Of a stretch of 64,000 nucleotides of DNA, positions 23,830 to 38,000 are shown one piece after another. Within the stretch, counting starts at the first letter, position 1; the number at the start of each line of letters is the position of its first letter. The notes below the pieces were generated by a model. That model saw only the letters and a list, made by a program, of their open reading frames with translations, ran no database searches and had not been told where the DNA came from. A program made the translations under genes and the position numbers. Origin of the DNA: Odontesthes bonariensis (lineage: Eukaryota > Chordata > Actinopteri > Atheriniformes > Atherinopsidae); the NCBI RefSeq assembly GCF_027942865.1, contig NC_134529.1:18900467-18964466 (forward strand). The letters are read 5' to 3'.

Positions 23830-26484
23830 TGAGCCGCTGCGACTGTCGTTAAAGTAATGTTTCCCTTCTGAGAGAGGTTGAGCTTCTAAAAGAGGAAATG
23901 AGAGTTTTGGGCGTTATGATGGTTGAAAGAAGGACAAGCTGCGAAGTGAAGTGAGCCTCGGCCCGTTTCCTTTCTGCACTTGCAAGTGTGAGTCATTTGC
24001 TGTGAATAAATGATGAGATCTTAGGTTTCAGAGTAGTGATTGTCAGGTAAACCGTGCCCTGCCAAAGGTCCCAGTCAAAGGATCACTTTGTCCGTTAAGG
24101 TGCAGACTCCAGAGCACGTGTGACTTTAAAAAGAATATACCCATAAAAGGTCAAAAGTCAGGATCGGTAATGCAAAACAGTGTTTTTTTGGGTTTTTTTA
24201 TAATTGCAAAAAAAAGTTCAGCCACAAAACTTTGCACACTCGAGAGGAAATGACAAATTTTTGCTCAGGATATGCTCCCATCATGTTTCAAACTTTCATT
24301 TCATTCTTGCTTCTTCTGTTCTGTTGTGTAACTACTGACGGTAGTCAGTCGTCTTCTTGAGAGGTTTTTCACCAGCCTGGCATTTTGCCCTGAATAAGCA
24401 AGCCGCCTGAGGCACAGAGCAGAGATCAGGCTACCATTTCAAAGCCATTCATTCATTTTTTTTCTCTTTTTTTTTTTGATCACCTGCTTGCTGGATATTT
24501 GCAGCTTCATCTGAACCGACCCCACACAATGGAGGAATATAGTTGCGTGTGTAAGGTCAGCTTCTCTGTTCTCACGTCAAAAGAGGAGGGTGTGAATCAC
24601 ACGGTGACATCACCGTGTGCAGTCAGGAAACGCTTAGAAGAAGAAGGCTGTTGTCATGGGGATTCTTGGATTAGTTGTGACTCACACAAAAAAAAAAAAG
24701 TTCAACTTTACATCTCAAAAGGTGAAATCATAACACGCGTTTTTTTAAATTTTTTATGTGCATTTCTGAACTCCGTAATGAGGAGGGTAGCGGCGACATT
24801 CTTTAACAGCTTACATTTTTAAGGTATTACACTCCTTCCAAATGTGTTGCTGGAGAAATATTCAGGAGAGTCAGAGTCCAGGAATTCCTGTCCAGGAATG
24901 CTTGTTTTCTATCTGTGCATTTGCTCTGTTTGCTCGTGTGTTGTTTGTTCTGCGGCTGTTGACGTGAAGTTTGACCCTGCTGCAGTGTTGAAGGCTGTAC
25001 CCTGCATGTGACGTGTCCAGCTTGGAGGACAGGGGCATGGCCGTTACACCGAGATAGACACACAAATGCAGCAGCCTCTTATCTCTCCTGAAACTGCTGC
25101 CACTTTCCAGTTCTTGTTTCTTTCTTTTTTTTCCCCCTCTTTTAAATTAGAAGCACCAGTCACAGGACTTTCCCACATTTTCAGAGCAGACTTCTCATAC
25201 TCAAACCTCTGTATTTAAACAGTTGAGGACAGTGCTCCGTCAGTGTCAAGTAAGATCTCGTTTGCTGATTATTTTCCATTTATGACTCATCGTGAATGTC
25301 GAAATTCTTTTCATTGAAACGCTTTTCATGTTTTCAGGAGGGGGGCAGTTTGAAACGGCCCCTGAAGTTACATCGGGGCATGAGCCGGTGGATCATGCTG
25401 CACGTGTCCCATGGCCTTTTGTACAGCTGTCACCGCTCTCGGCAGCAGATGCACTGCACACATTGGCTGGTGTCAAATGCTGTCAGGCTCACCTGTGGCC
25501 CTCACTTAAAGGACAAATGTTCAGATTTTATATTGTCGCTATGACTCGATGAGAATCAGAGAATTCGGGGAAAGTTGCGCTTGCGCAGCCTTTCTTTCTG
25601 AATTTACGGTCCTGCTTCGTGTTCCTTTGCATTACTGCAGTTTTTGCCCTGAGCGCCACCATTGTGTGTTGCAGGGTGGGGGTTGACTACACTATTGTAT
25701 GCCTATGAAGGGATTGGTTTCAAACAATACTGCAAAAACTGAGCCCAATTGTAGTTCCTCTGTCGTTTGTTTACTCAGGCGTTCCTCTTTGATTTGAATC
25801 TCACTTCAGTTCTTCAATCAGCAAAGCAGGAAACCGTCATACAGACAATATACTGTACAATTCAGCATGAAGGAACCTGTTGCTCTCATGCTTGTGTTTG
25901 ATTAAATATGACCTCAAAATCCACAAACTTTTACCTTTTTTTAAAATGTTAATCTCTCTACTCAGTGCTGATTTACTGTGAGTCTCACTCTGCGTGCTAA
26001 CTGAAGTGCATCGGTGGTGTTAACTACCTGTGAAAGACATTCAGAATCCAAGCACACCACTCTGAGCAGACACTGCTTTTCTCACACCACACCGTCTACA
26101 TCCTCCCACTGCTGTTTCCATAGAGCAGTGGAGTTGGAACATGGTATGCTGGCCTTATTTAAAGAGTCAGAGGCCAAATGAACCACTCAAAGTTTCAATC
26201 CAAAGCTTTTTCTCATGTTATTTGCACACACGTAAGTTGTGTTTGCGTTAGCTATTACTAATGCTTGCATGAACAGCATAGAGCCGGGTGAAAAAGGAAG
26301 CGCATCTTCTTTCAGCTCTAAGGTTATACGTAGCGGGACATGATTAAAAACAAAAAGTTTCCTGGTCCATACTAGGTCTTAAAAATGAGTTAATAAAACC
26401 TCACATCACAACATCACATTTCACATTACAATATTACACATATTACATTATCTCTTTCACAAAAACTAAATCAAAATATTTAGC
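23830..26484. other. Intergenic, no gene recognised
   Basis: Open frames here are short and unconnected. There are several homopolymer runs (e.g. T-runs near 24465, A-run near 24690) but no coding similarity or element that I recognise. Confidence 0.55.
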
Positions 26485-27342
26485 CAATGTGTAAAAAACT
26501 AAGCCCACCCTTGCTGCTTCCGTAGAAATTAAAAAGTTAAATAGCAGTCGGGTGCTGCTAATCAAATACTCTTGATTCATTTTATCATCAGCAAGTATGA
26601 GCAACACCCTTTTTCTCTCTAAAAAGAACATGGCAGCACGGCTTTGTTTGTAAAGACTTCTGGAACAATGACCTTTGGAAAGATGAGACTAAAGTGGAGC
26701 TGTTTAGTCATAATATACAGCATCATGTCTGGTGCAATCCAAACATAGCTTATGGGCACAAACACCTCATACCGACTCAAGCACAGTGGTGCAGGAGTGA
26801 TGATTTGGGCTTGTTCTGCAGCCACAGAACCTGAGCATGTTGCAGACATCGAGCCCACCATGAACTCCTCTATACCAAAGTATTCTGGAGTCAAATGTGA
26901 AGCCACCTGTACGACAGCTAAAGCTCGGCTGAAACTGGGCCCTCAACGGGACAATGATTCCAAACACAGCAGCAAATCTACAAGAGAACGTCTGACAAAG
27001 AAAAGAATAAAGGTGTTGCAATGGCTCAAAGTCTAGACCTCGACCTGGTTGAAATGCTGGGGTGGGACCTTAAGAGAGCTGTGTATTCACCAATGCCCAC
27101 ACATTTCAATGAAATGTAAAGAGAAGATCGGATCATAATTTCTTCACAATAAAGTGAGAGGCAGATAATGTCTACCTGAAAATGAAAATGATTACCTCGA
27201 GTGCTGTTAAAACTGTATTTTGGCTTAGTTTTTGTTCAGAAAGTAATGACACAAGGTAATATATAATTAGCTGTAAAGACCAGATGAATTCTAAATATGT
27301 CCTGATGCGTCAAGAGAGGGTGTACTTTTTTATCCCCACACG
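26485..27342 (+). mobile_element. Internally deleted Tc1-like DNA transposon (family A)
   Basis: The left end 'gtaaaaaactaagcccaccc' (26491-26510) and the right end 'agggtgtacttttttatccc' (27317-27336) form the inverted terminal repeats. Between them the plus strand gives the C-terminal two thirds of the transposase: the DETKVELFSHNIQHHVW block near 26690, GVMIWACSAATEP near 26790, and QRDNDSKHSSKST near 26950, followed by RIKVLQWLKV. The N-terminal DNA-binding part is missing between about 26600 and 26630, and stops and frame changes occur. It is the same family as the copy at 2.4-3.2 kb, in opposite orientation. Confidence 0.87.
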
Positions 27343-29142
27343 CCCCTATGCATGTAGAGTGTGAATAAAGGTGTCATTTAGTAAACCTAACCGAAGTTCA
27401 GCTGTATACCAACTACCGCTTCCTTTTAAGGTTTTTAATTGGTCAGTTGCTGGAAAATGCATTTTCTCAGTTATTGAGCTTAAATTTCTTTACAATTCAA
27501 CATTTGACGTGTAAAACACATGACAACTTAGAAAACACGATTCCCCTTTAATCTTGCAGCGTATAATCACAAAGGTTTTCATGTATAATCAGTCTATCAC
27601 ATTCCTCCATGTTGGGCTTGAGGTCTTTTAACCAAGAACAGTATATCCCCCTGTTGCTGTTGGCAACAAGGCCAAAAGATTTTTTTTTAAATCCTCCAGC
27701 ACAGCCGTTTATTTGGTATCCATCAACACTAATTGTTTAATTCATCAAGGATAAGACTTGTGCATGGATAGCTATTGTTCTGCCTTTTGACTGAGTGATT
27801 ACCTGGAGTTGCATTTTCTGACAAATTCCATTGTAGAGAACGAAAGAAAAAGGGTTGGATCAGCAGGAGCTCAGCTCAGAAAGTTTCAGTGTCTTGTCAT
27901 GTGGCCTGGTAAAGCAGCATGTAGAGTGACATTCGCCTTGCTGGTAGTTGTGCGCTCCCCGGATTCTGTTGCACGTTGCATTTCCCTCCGCTGCGGACAA
28001 TGTGCTAATAATTATAGGGAGCCTGAGGCCTGTGTGTGCATTTGGCAGAGAGGCTGTGCAGTGGGAGGCATGTGTGCCGCTGCAGCCCTGTGTAGCATCA
28101 GTGATTTGAGCCCACAGATGTAATTAACAGAGGCTCTGCACTAACAGCAATACTTATTGACGTCCTCTGGAGGAAAGAATTTTCACTGAAGGTTTATTCT
28201 TTGAAACATGTTAATAACAACACTACCTCTGTGACAATTCACTTGACATTTGTTTTCACTGGTGGCTCTTTTCAGTCAGAATGTCTGTAAAGCAGCCCGA
28301 TGCGGTCAGCCAAAGCAAATCACAGGAAATGAGCACAAAGACTGATTTTGGTAAACTGTTGTGAACGCAATGGCTGGACTTATCGGACGAGTCTGAAATG
28401 AATAGGGGGAAGCTATAAGGTTTTTAATTACAGTGCGACTTTTCCTCCGTCGATGAAGACACAAACTGGTGAGTGAAGCTGGTGTGAAGATGTGCTTTCG
28501 TTTGTGACAGGAACTGACATGTGCTGCAACCTTCCTGTGTGACACATGGCACACCACAGCGACAGATGGACAAACTGAGATATAAAAGAAGAGAGAAAGA
28601 TAAGCAGGGTAGAGTAGAGAAAAGAACAATACATATGGCAGCCTGGGCCAGAAATAACACGCTCTGAACTACACTGTAATTACTTCAACTGGCTTTCTAG
28701 TGGCGGTTTTAATGAAGGAAATTTACCCGATTTATTTAACAGATTTCAGTTTATTTCTAAATAATTCCCTCCAACTACATGAAGTAAAACAGTCATCTAC
28801 TCCTTAACACGTTCTTTAAGAGAGGTGGTAATAAATCTTGTCGTGCCCAGGTCAAAGGCTGCTTTTCACACGTTGCGTAATTATTGATATGTCTGCTGTT
28901 GAATGCTGCAGAACTGAGCAGGGAGCCAATTACTTTAAATGTTTGCCTGTTTCTGGTGCCTGTTGGTAATCTCCCACTCGCACAAACACAAAAATAGAGT
29001 CACCAATACAACCAACATCCCAAAATAACACACAACACCAAATCCAAAAATAACACACCACACACAGGCTCCCCACTGGTTCTTGCTAATAACCCGTCTG
29101 AAAAGCCATCTGCTTTCATGTGAAGCACACCAGCAGCTGTGA

Positions 29143-29143
<1 letters not shown>

Positions 29144-29210
<67 letters not shown>
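29144..29210. repeat. (GT)n microsatellite
   Basis: Uninterrupted alternating TG over about 67 bases, roughly 33 units. Confidence 0.97.
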
Positions 29211-29212
<2 letters not shown>

Positions 29213-31896
29213 TTTATGTGCTTGGGTCATGCACATGTATGGCAGGTTGTTAGCAGGTGCCCCTGTGATGCTTGAAGGGAATCAGTGTGCTGAAAGTTTC
29301 AACTGTTTAAGCCGAGCTTCAGTGTAGCCCACAGTGAGTCACTGTTCCGTGTTTCACTGATGAGATGGTGTGACAGAAGGTCACAACTCATTTTAATAAG
29401 CTTACATGGATACTTCTCTTGGCATTTATGCAGTTCTTTTCTTACAATAGTCCATGCAAAATGAAGCACTGCTGCCCACTGACTACAAAGGTTAATCTGG
29501 TCACATGTTTTCAAGGTTTATTTGCTGCGATTTGTTCTTATCGCCCGATTCTCACATGACCTCACAAAATCTTCTCTTATCTTGTTCCATTTTATGCTGC
29601 AGACCACATACATGTAAACAATTCTGCAGTTTGTTAAGGCTGTTATGTGCAGCATACGCAGTCAGTTGCCTCAGTTTATGACAGCACTTGTTTTCGGTGT
29701 TTTGTGACAAACCTATTTGTGTATGCAATTAGTCTACCCCATTGGGGGCCAAAATTGCTAGCGGAGCCTGGCGTGTCTGAGCTCCCAGAGCATGGGAATA
29801 TGCTGAGCCATCTGCTGCCTCGGTATCAGTATCTATCTGCTCTGTGCAGGGGAAGACCTGCTGATCAAGGAGAGGGGATGTGGTGTCTCTCAAATGCACA
29901 AACACACAACCAATGCGCCTATATGGGCAGATGCAACACAGGTAGAGCTCATGATTTCAGTCGGTATGATTATGTTGCAGTTGTTGAATAACTGCTGCCG
30001 CTGCGATCGCATGCGTTCTGTCTACATATCTTAAGTTCTGCTTCGCTGGTCCTTCCAAGTTTTCTCTACAAGGAGGGAGACAGGTTTGCTTAATGACTGA
30101 AATACCTTTTCTTTGTTTGTTCCTGTCCCTATGGCAACACTGACAAAGACCCAGCAGCAGATGTCTGGAGCACATTAAGTGGCTAAACTGACTGTGTTGA
30201 CTCCCGTTCCTTACTTGACATTCCTCCAAATGTGCGTTTAAACCTTTTACGTCAGAATCAACTCAGTGCAGATTGAGGAAGTCAAGCCAGAGGTGTCCTG
30301 TCACTCATACTTTGCTTCTTGGTGTAAATAATGGGAGATAATCCAGAAGTCTTTCACATTAACTATGTCTGATGGTGTACATATGTAAAACTGGTTCCTA
30401 ATGCTACAAAACTTTGAAAAAAGTTTTCTGAGCTGGGTGTAGGGGCTCGGTATTTGTTTGTTATTATTATTATGTATATCTAGCATTCTGAAAAAATATT
30501 GTCGAACATTGGCGTGCAGAAATTTGGACTTGTGAAAAATGGCAGAAGTCGACCAGACTTCCAAAAGGTTCAAAAGTTAAAGAAGAAAAACCTCTCAAAC
30601 ATTTCTGAAGCAGGTCTACTTTTTTTGTTTCCAACTTTTACAGTTTTAAACCAACAAAAAAAGGAAACGAGAGAAAAATGGCCCCAAGCCAAAGTCTGGA
30701 CACCCTGTGTGGTCAGTGCATAGTAACAATCCTTTTGGCAACACTTGTAAATACTTCTTGTGGCCAGCTGCGGGTGAGAATTGTGCTCGCTCAGGCTTTA
30801 CAGGTGCACAAATAATTGCTCCACACTTTGAAGATTTCGGCAGTTGTAGGTTTTAACGTCTGTTTTTGCAAGAAAAAGTATATCAAAACCAGAAAATATG
30901 CTGCAGGTGCTACTTATTCCAAGAATTCCTCTACTTATCTGCAGATGTGCGAATTTTGCCCATGACTTCGAGTAAGCTGATGCTGGTATTTCAGTGCGTT
31001 TCACCACACATTCACTGCAGCAGCTGAAAATAAAAGAGCTGCTAACTTTCTGATTAATGGGGTAGGAGATGTGCACCTGCAAGGACAAATTCCAGGAGGT
31101 GTTACTGCTGTGTTGCATTTTGGGAAGAGGACAGAGCTGTTTCTTACCAGTAGAAATATCTGTCACGGGCTCAGTTGTTGTTGACCTAAAAATACCTTCA
31201 TACTCCCTGGTATTGGGAACACACAGGAGCAGCGCGATCACAAAAAGGTCCATATTTGTGTATGCTCCACACAACCTTTCACCTCTGAATTATCAGCAGT
31301 CGCCCCCTCTACTTTGCTCGCCAAAAGTCACGTTATGATAACTGCAGTAATGCATGCCACATGTTCGCAATAAGGCAAACATTCTGACCTGGGATTTGCT
31401 CACCAAATATGGATTCTAGATAACTTGAGTCAAGTGACAAGGCTGTTCATTACTACACACTGTGGGGGGAGATTCGTTTGGCTGCTTCGATCCCTTATTT
31501 TTACCTGAATCCATGTAGACAGTACAAATATCAAGGCAGGTGGATAGAAATGGTCTCCTGACTACAACTGTATGTTGTGTGAAGTGTGAAACGAGCCGCA
31601 TGCTGGGATTAGCAGATGCCAATTTGTCTGGCTGGTGAGGCCATCTCAGCACAGGGTGGCTGTCAATCAAAACTGTCACGTCAAATCTTTTATTTTCATT
31701 TATTCTGTCTTTATCAGCTGCAAGAGGAACTATATCACATAACTGATGACATTGTGGTCGTTCCGTCTCCAGTTTCTGTGGCCATTTGTGTCATCAGGGT
31801 GATGTTTTGTTCAGAAAGATGGTCCATGGGTTCCTTTAAACTCTCTATGACGGCAGGCATCTGTTCTGCTAACTTTTCTTCACCAGGCTGATGAAT

Positions 31897-31913
31897 CCCC
31901 CCCCCCCCCCCCC
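31897..31913. repeat. C homopolymer
   Basis: A run of about 17 C, prone to length error in sequencing. Confidence 0.9.
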
Positions 31914-34068
31914 TGCTATTCTGTTTCTGTAAATGGTCTTTGTTCCTCAGTGAAGAGTTAAAAGAGAAACTCTCCTCTTGGGATTAATACACTATCACAG
32001 AATACTGCATATACAGTTGATGACCAGGCAGGAAGTCCGTTTATTCATTCGGAGCATACTTTAAATTCCTGGATCGACAAAACGAGTAAATAACCTCGGC
32101 AGTCGAACTTGGATTTTTGCCCTACTGATGGATTATTATGACCATAAACTATGTAGAATAAAGGGTGAGCTGTAATGAATCCTATTCCAGTTCATGCTAA
32201 AACTCCCCCAAACAAAGACAGCCAGAAAGAAAAGAGAGGACGGAGGAAAGAGACAGTGAAGTTGGGAGGCAAAGTAGGAGAGGGTGTGACCTTAATCCCA
32301 CAATGGGAGAGAAAGAAATGCACGCTCACTGAGACAAGCACACACACTTACATTCACACACTTCTGGTCTATCCAGTTTCTTCTTTGTATCTCAGAGGAA
32401 AAGTATGTTGGAGGTCAAACTTGTGATACACACAGTGAAAGTTGCGTTGCCTAGTTCTGTAAAAGAGGTGAGCGAGCTCTGAAGTTAGTTACTCTGTGAC
32501 TGTGGTGGGTTTCCATTAATATAATGTGGGTTTGGTCGCTTGTTTGGTGTATCCTGATGTCATTTTATGAGTAACCACTCCTTACCTCACTTAAGTTGCA
32601 GCACTTCAGTTGCTTGTGTGAGGGAGTGCTAATACTGTCGCCCAACATGTCTGATAACAAAAATGAACATAAAACATATATTGCAGAGTCATGCTGAGAA
32701 CTGTATGCTGTCTCTGTGCCTAACCCTGCATACAAGCCACCACATGTTGCACCAGCCTACCAGAATACAAATGGAGCTACTGTTTCAGATGAAGGCAGTG
32801 ATGCTGTTGTGGAGACTAGGTTACTGTTACTGCATGAAATACAACCAAAAACAAAAGCAAAACAGAAAACAGAAAGTTAAAATCTACTATTTCTGGTTGG
32901 TTGCTGTGTCTTTCTAAAATTCACAGTACTATGCATCAGTCCTGAACCACCTTTCCATTATATTTTCCTTCAAGGAGCCAGGCTTTCTTGTAATCTTTTA
33001 AAGTGGGCTTTTGAGAAATAGTTCTCCTAGTTTTCCCTCGAACATTGGCTGTCTTTTCGCTCGTTTTCCAGCTCAATTCTTATACCTGACCATTTTCAGA
33101 GAAAGGTCTTTTGTTTGTTTGTTAAGCCACTTGATACCGACCTATGCATGATTCAAATATACAAAGGGACATAACTCAAAGGATAAACCCAGATTGTATT
33201 TACACTTAACTTTTAAATGTCATCTTTCAGCTCTTTGTAACCAACAGTCTGTTGCAGGACACATCATTTGTTCCCAGTTCTGTAGTTGCATCTATAGAAA
33301 TGCCAAAGATAATAGTTTGACAGACATAAAATTATATTTTTACACCAACAAGGTGATTCTAAAAAATAAATAAATAAAGCTGGAAAACTGGAGGACAAAA
33401 GAATTGCCAGGCTTAAAATCTATTCACTGCAGATTGAAGAAAAGCTTTGAAATGTCCTTCAAGAAATCTGGAGTATTATTCCCAAAGACTACTTTAGCTT
33501 TAGAAATTAGCTTCTCTAAGAGGGTTCAGGCTGAGTTGTAGAAAAAAGGTGGTCATACAAATTATTGGCTTTCAGTCTTTTTTGGAATCATACAATGTGT
33601 TTTGTGCGTGTTTTAGTAAATCGCTTCACCCATGTCCTCTTTTACTGGCAGTATGTAAAGAAATTAACGGTGGCACAAGACTCTTTTTACAGTACTCTAT
33701 TGGTACTTTTTTTAAAAAATTCTGCCTGACCCACTTTCTCAAAAAATAAATATAACTGAATGTGAACCAGCGTTGAGGAAAACAGAATGAACACGTCTGG
33801 GAAGAATCTACCTCATTCACTCATATCACTAAAATAATTTGATATATTAAACGGAAAAAAAAATGCACATCATATAAGACACAAAGTATTGATATATAAA
33901 AGTAAAGTTATAACTCACTCATACACATATACTAACACACAAATTAGTCCAAGTAATAACACCTGACTGACTTCATAGACTGGAAAGTTGTACTTTGCCA
34001 TTGCACTGCCCTCATGTGGTCACAACGTTGCACTTTACTACACTTTCTGAGTGTGTGTGAATAATTCA

Positions 34069-34073
<5 letters not shown>

Positions 34074-34136
<63 letters not shown>
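34074..34136. repeat. (GT)n microsatellite
   Basis: Long uninterrupted GT tract, continued imperfectly to about 34150. It lies about 0.9 kb upstream of the pellino start codon. Confidence 0.96.
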
Positions 34137-34139
<3 letters not shown>

Positions 34140-35012
34140 TGTGTGCTTGTCTGAGGATGAGAAAAAAAGAGAAGAGAGGAACTGAATGTATGCTCCAGTC
34201 TGCCTATATCTGATTAGGCTCCTACATTAATGCAGAGAAGAAGAAAGGGGGTGTCGTCTGGGGTGCAATGCTGACCTACATCTTAGCTCCACCACACACC
34301 GACGAAGCCCCCCATTACGTCAGACTCTATAATGGCCAAAAAGACCAGTCTCACTTGATGTCCATACACTAATTCAAAGGAGGTAGGCTATTACTTTAAA
34401 TACACTACGACACCTCTACCTGCCCGGGGATAGTAGTACTTCCTGTGAATTTCCAAATGGCTCATTTTATTCTATCAGTGGGAGCCTGCTTCCCATCATG
34501 GATGCATCCATTTGAACTTCGATAGGGGAGTTTGTTTTTTAAGCTCATTCTCTTTTTGGGTTATGGAGATTATTTTTTTAATACTCTAATATGAGAGTGT
34601 CTTTAATAGATTTCAGATTAATATAAAACAGAATATTTATCAGGAAAAATATTTTATCGAATATGTGTAAGCGCGCTCTGACTGTCATCCCCCCCCCTGT
34701 AGAACATGGTACGTCTTACACCCTGCCGTTAGCCGTTGTTGTACCCTATGCTACTGAACAGATTTGCTGCGATACAAACTAGCTTCCCACTGGCTTTAAA
34801 CCAACGAAAATATGCTCCATCACGGAATTAAAATGATAAAACAAACACCAAGAAGTCTGGAAAAACTTTACCCAACTGTGCCCAAACTTTGATAGACTAC
34901 AACTAAAACCACTTCTACACAGTTTCGAGTGTGTTAGCATTGTTTCATCTCACCACTATTGCCACTGGACGCGTTTTTCTTTTTTCTTCTTCTTTTGGAG
35001 CAGTCTAGTCTG

Positions 35013-38000
35013 ATGAATTCACCGAAAAAAGACGGAGATGATGATGTGCCCGTCAAAGACCCGGTAAAATACGGAGAACTGGTCATTTTGGGGTAAGTCT
35101 CTTACAACCTTAAGGGTTAGAAATACTGTAACGGTTCGAGAAACACACCAGCTGCAAATGAACCTTAAATATGTAGCAGTTCCACCGGTTACCAATATAC
35201 CAGTCGAGGACGAGGGATTTAACCCAGAATGTGATCACTATACGTCCTTACGGTTGCTTTTTAGATGGCAAAATTCATTATAGTAAAACAGCTCGGCTTA
35301 TTTCTCGTTTATTGCACGTTGCCGTCTTTTTAATCGACATGTCTGGCCGTGTGGGAGTGTTGTAAAGTAACTTAATGGCTCAAACGTAGGGATATCTTCT
35401 AAAACTATACCACCGTATCGGTCTGTCTTCATTTATTGTTGCATTTTTGTTGCAAATGGTGCCAAACCGGCCGTAGCCGTACTACATAAGGCTACTACTG
35501 ATGTAGCCGCTTTTTCATCAATGGTTGTAGTGGGGGTGAGCAGCGCTGTACTGCTCCTGCTGAAAACCCCAATGATGTCATACACTGCTGGATCCGTGAC
35601 TGCTAAAAGTGGGGCTGAGGCTAATATCATCGTATGAAATATGCATGCACCTTGCTCATATTTCTTTTGGCTGGTTATTATGAATTAATCAAAGCCTTGG
35701 TCTGATCCATACCAAGGAGGAATGAGTAGGAGGGTGGAGGAGGAGGAGGAGAAAAGCCCCTTTACATCACTGGCGCGCACACAGTGGGCAGGATGTGCTG
35801 ATGACAGCCACCAGCTTCCACAGAATTTCCAGCCCTACAGCTCCACACTATGCAGGGTCTGCAAGACCAGAAATGCCACAATACACACACACACACATAT
35901 GTACATGCAGCGTCATATCCAGGCTTACAAAGGCCTCCCTCTCGCCCTGCGGTGCTTCCTGTGTATTCCAAAGATAACTGACCTAATGGCCCATCACTTC
36001 CCCTCCGGCTGAACGTGGAGCAAGGAGGCTGGAGCCAGCCTGCATCAGAATACTGATGAGTTGCCCCAGCTTGTCATTTGACCGTTTGAACAGAGACCTC
36101 CTTTACTTTCTCAGATCAGAACAAGGAAACGGAGAGTCGAATTCCTATTCTGGGTTTTTGGCTGTGTCACTTAAACCCGATCGTGCCCTTCTGAATGTGC
36201 CTTATCACTTGATGTCCTATCTCGTTGGTGGCTGGAAATGCATTCTTGTTAAGCCAATTTAAAACTGTAGTTATTGAGGTTTGATCTCGCCCAGTCAGCC
36301 TGATGGCGTCGAGGCCATTATAGGTATTCTCTTTGTGGCTTTGAACTGTTGCTGGGTGATATAGTGAAAACATTTTCTAATTTTGTGTTTTTACAGACCC
36401 ATGATGTTTGTATTGGTTAGATTTATTTTGGGTCTGGCTCCTAAAAAGATCAACTGATATTAAGACAGGCTGTTCTTTCCACTGCTGCCTGTCGGATATT
36501 GTCATTTCCAGGCCTGTAAAAGATACATTCACAAGTATCTTTTACTTTAGATCTGTCACTCCTGATGATCGCATGCCCCGTGTGGTGGATGCCTGGCTAA
36601 TTGCAGGCCACGTGGTCTTTGCAGTGGGAGCCCGCAACCCCTCTTTACCTTAGTTAGCCTGCAATACCGTACACCGTGTCAAGCAGCCAGCATACTCTTA
36701 CACCCATGCTTATCACAATGCAACCACCATCTTGTCCTTCCCATATATTCCCCTCCACACACACCTTTTTGTTCCTGTCCACAACCCCTCTCAACACTGT
36801 CTGTGTTGCATTCCTCCGTCTCCCACCCAGTCCCCTCACTGCCAGCCTTTCAGTATGCTTGCTGAGTGCTGACTTTGACAGAAGCAGGTCTCCGCGGTGA
36901 CTTACCCTCAACGAAAATAAACCCTGTGTTGGGGGGCAGAAGGAGTGAATATTTCATATTGGGCTTTACGCTGAGTGCACATGCGTGATGCTGGCCAGAA
37001 GTGCCCACAGTTGCACCTCGTGGAGCTGCCCCTCCACTCGCATCTCCCTTCGACCCTCTCGGCCTTTTCTCCTTTCCATGCTTCTTGCATCATTTCACTC
37101 ATATGGCTTCAGCTCTCCAGTACTCACGGTAGCCCGTCACCGCTTCTTGTCTTCCGTCTCTGTCAACTCTTTCTCTCTTATTCTTTAGCTTAATTCGTGT
37201 CCTTTGACCTCAGAGCTCCGTCTTTACATGCGTTTCATCTGACAGACCTGGCCATGCTTAGCAGAGGCTTTGAGTCATGATCCTTGTCTAGACTTTTATG
37301 TTTGAAAAATATCCCAAATAAACACGGTTTGTTTGAAGTTTTTTTTTTTCCTCTGAGGACTTGACTCTGACAAAAGGATGTATGCCTACAGAAAATGTTT
37401 TTTTTTTTTGTTCTAATATTAGCGGAATGCGTGTTAAAAATATATAATGACATCAAACTTTCCCATATACGCGCTGACAGATGTAACCACTAAAATAGCC
37501 TTTTCTAATATTTCAACAAACTGGTATAAAGTACGAAGATGGTATAAGAACGTCGGATGGAACCTATTTCACACTTGATGTTGTTTGCATTTGTGCTGGA
37601 TTTCTTTTTAAATACTTTGTACATTTTCATGCCCAGCTGTCAAAACTGAGACTTCCTGTTGATTTAATAACAGTTTCAGTGTCACGCTGTGCCTGCACTG
37701 TCAAAGCAAGCCCTGTTCCCTTAAGACCTCACCATGTGGTAAATATAGAGTGGACAGAGGAAAAAAAAACCCAGACCACATCCCCCTCTGATCTGATTAA
37801 GTTTGAATGCCTGTAAAGGCACTTGTTATCTGCAGTTATGGTATAGTGTTCTTGTCTTCTGGGTTTCCACTAAATGGTTTTGATAGGAACCATGTCCTGC
37901 TGATTAGAGAAAACCAGCTCGCTGCCTTCTGTGTGAACTTCAACTGAGAACAAATTCAGTCCAGTCAGCACTAGATGGAGGTTAAAATCAAGTCAGAATA

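Larger units (their letters stand above)
27343..34700. other. Intergenic between arf6 and the pellino gene
   Basis: No protein-coding gene is recognised on either strand. The stretch contains microsatellites (listed separately), a C17 homopolymer at 31897-31913 and otherwise unique-looking DNA. Distal regulatory elements are possible but cannot be told apart from neutral DNA here. Confidence 0.55.
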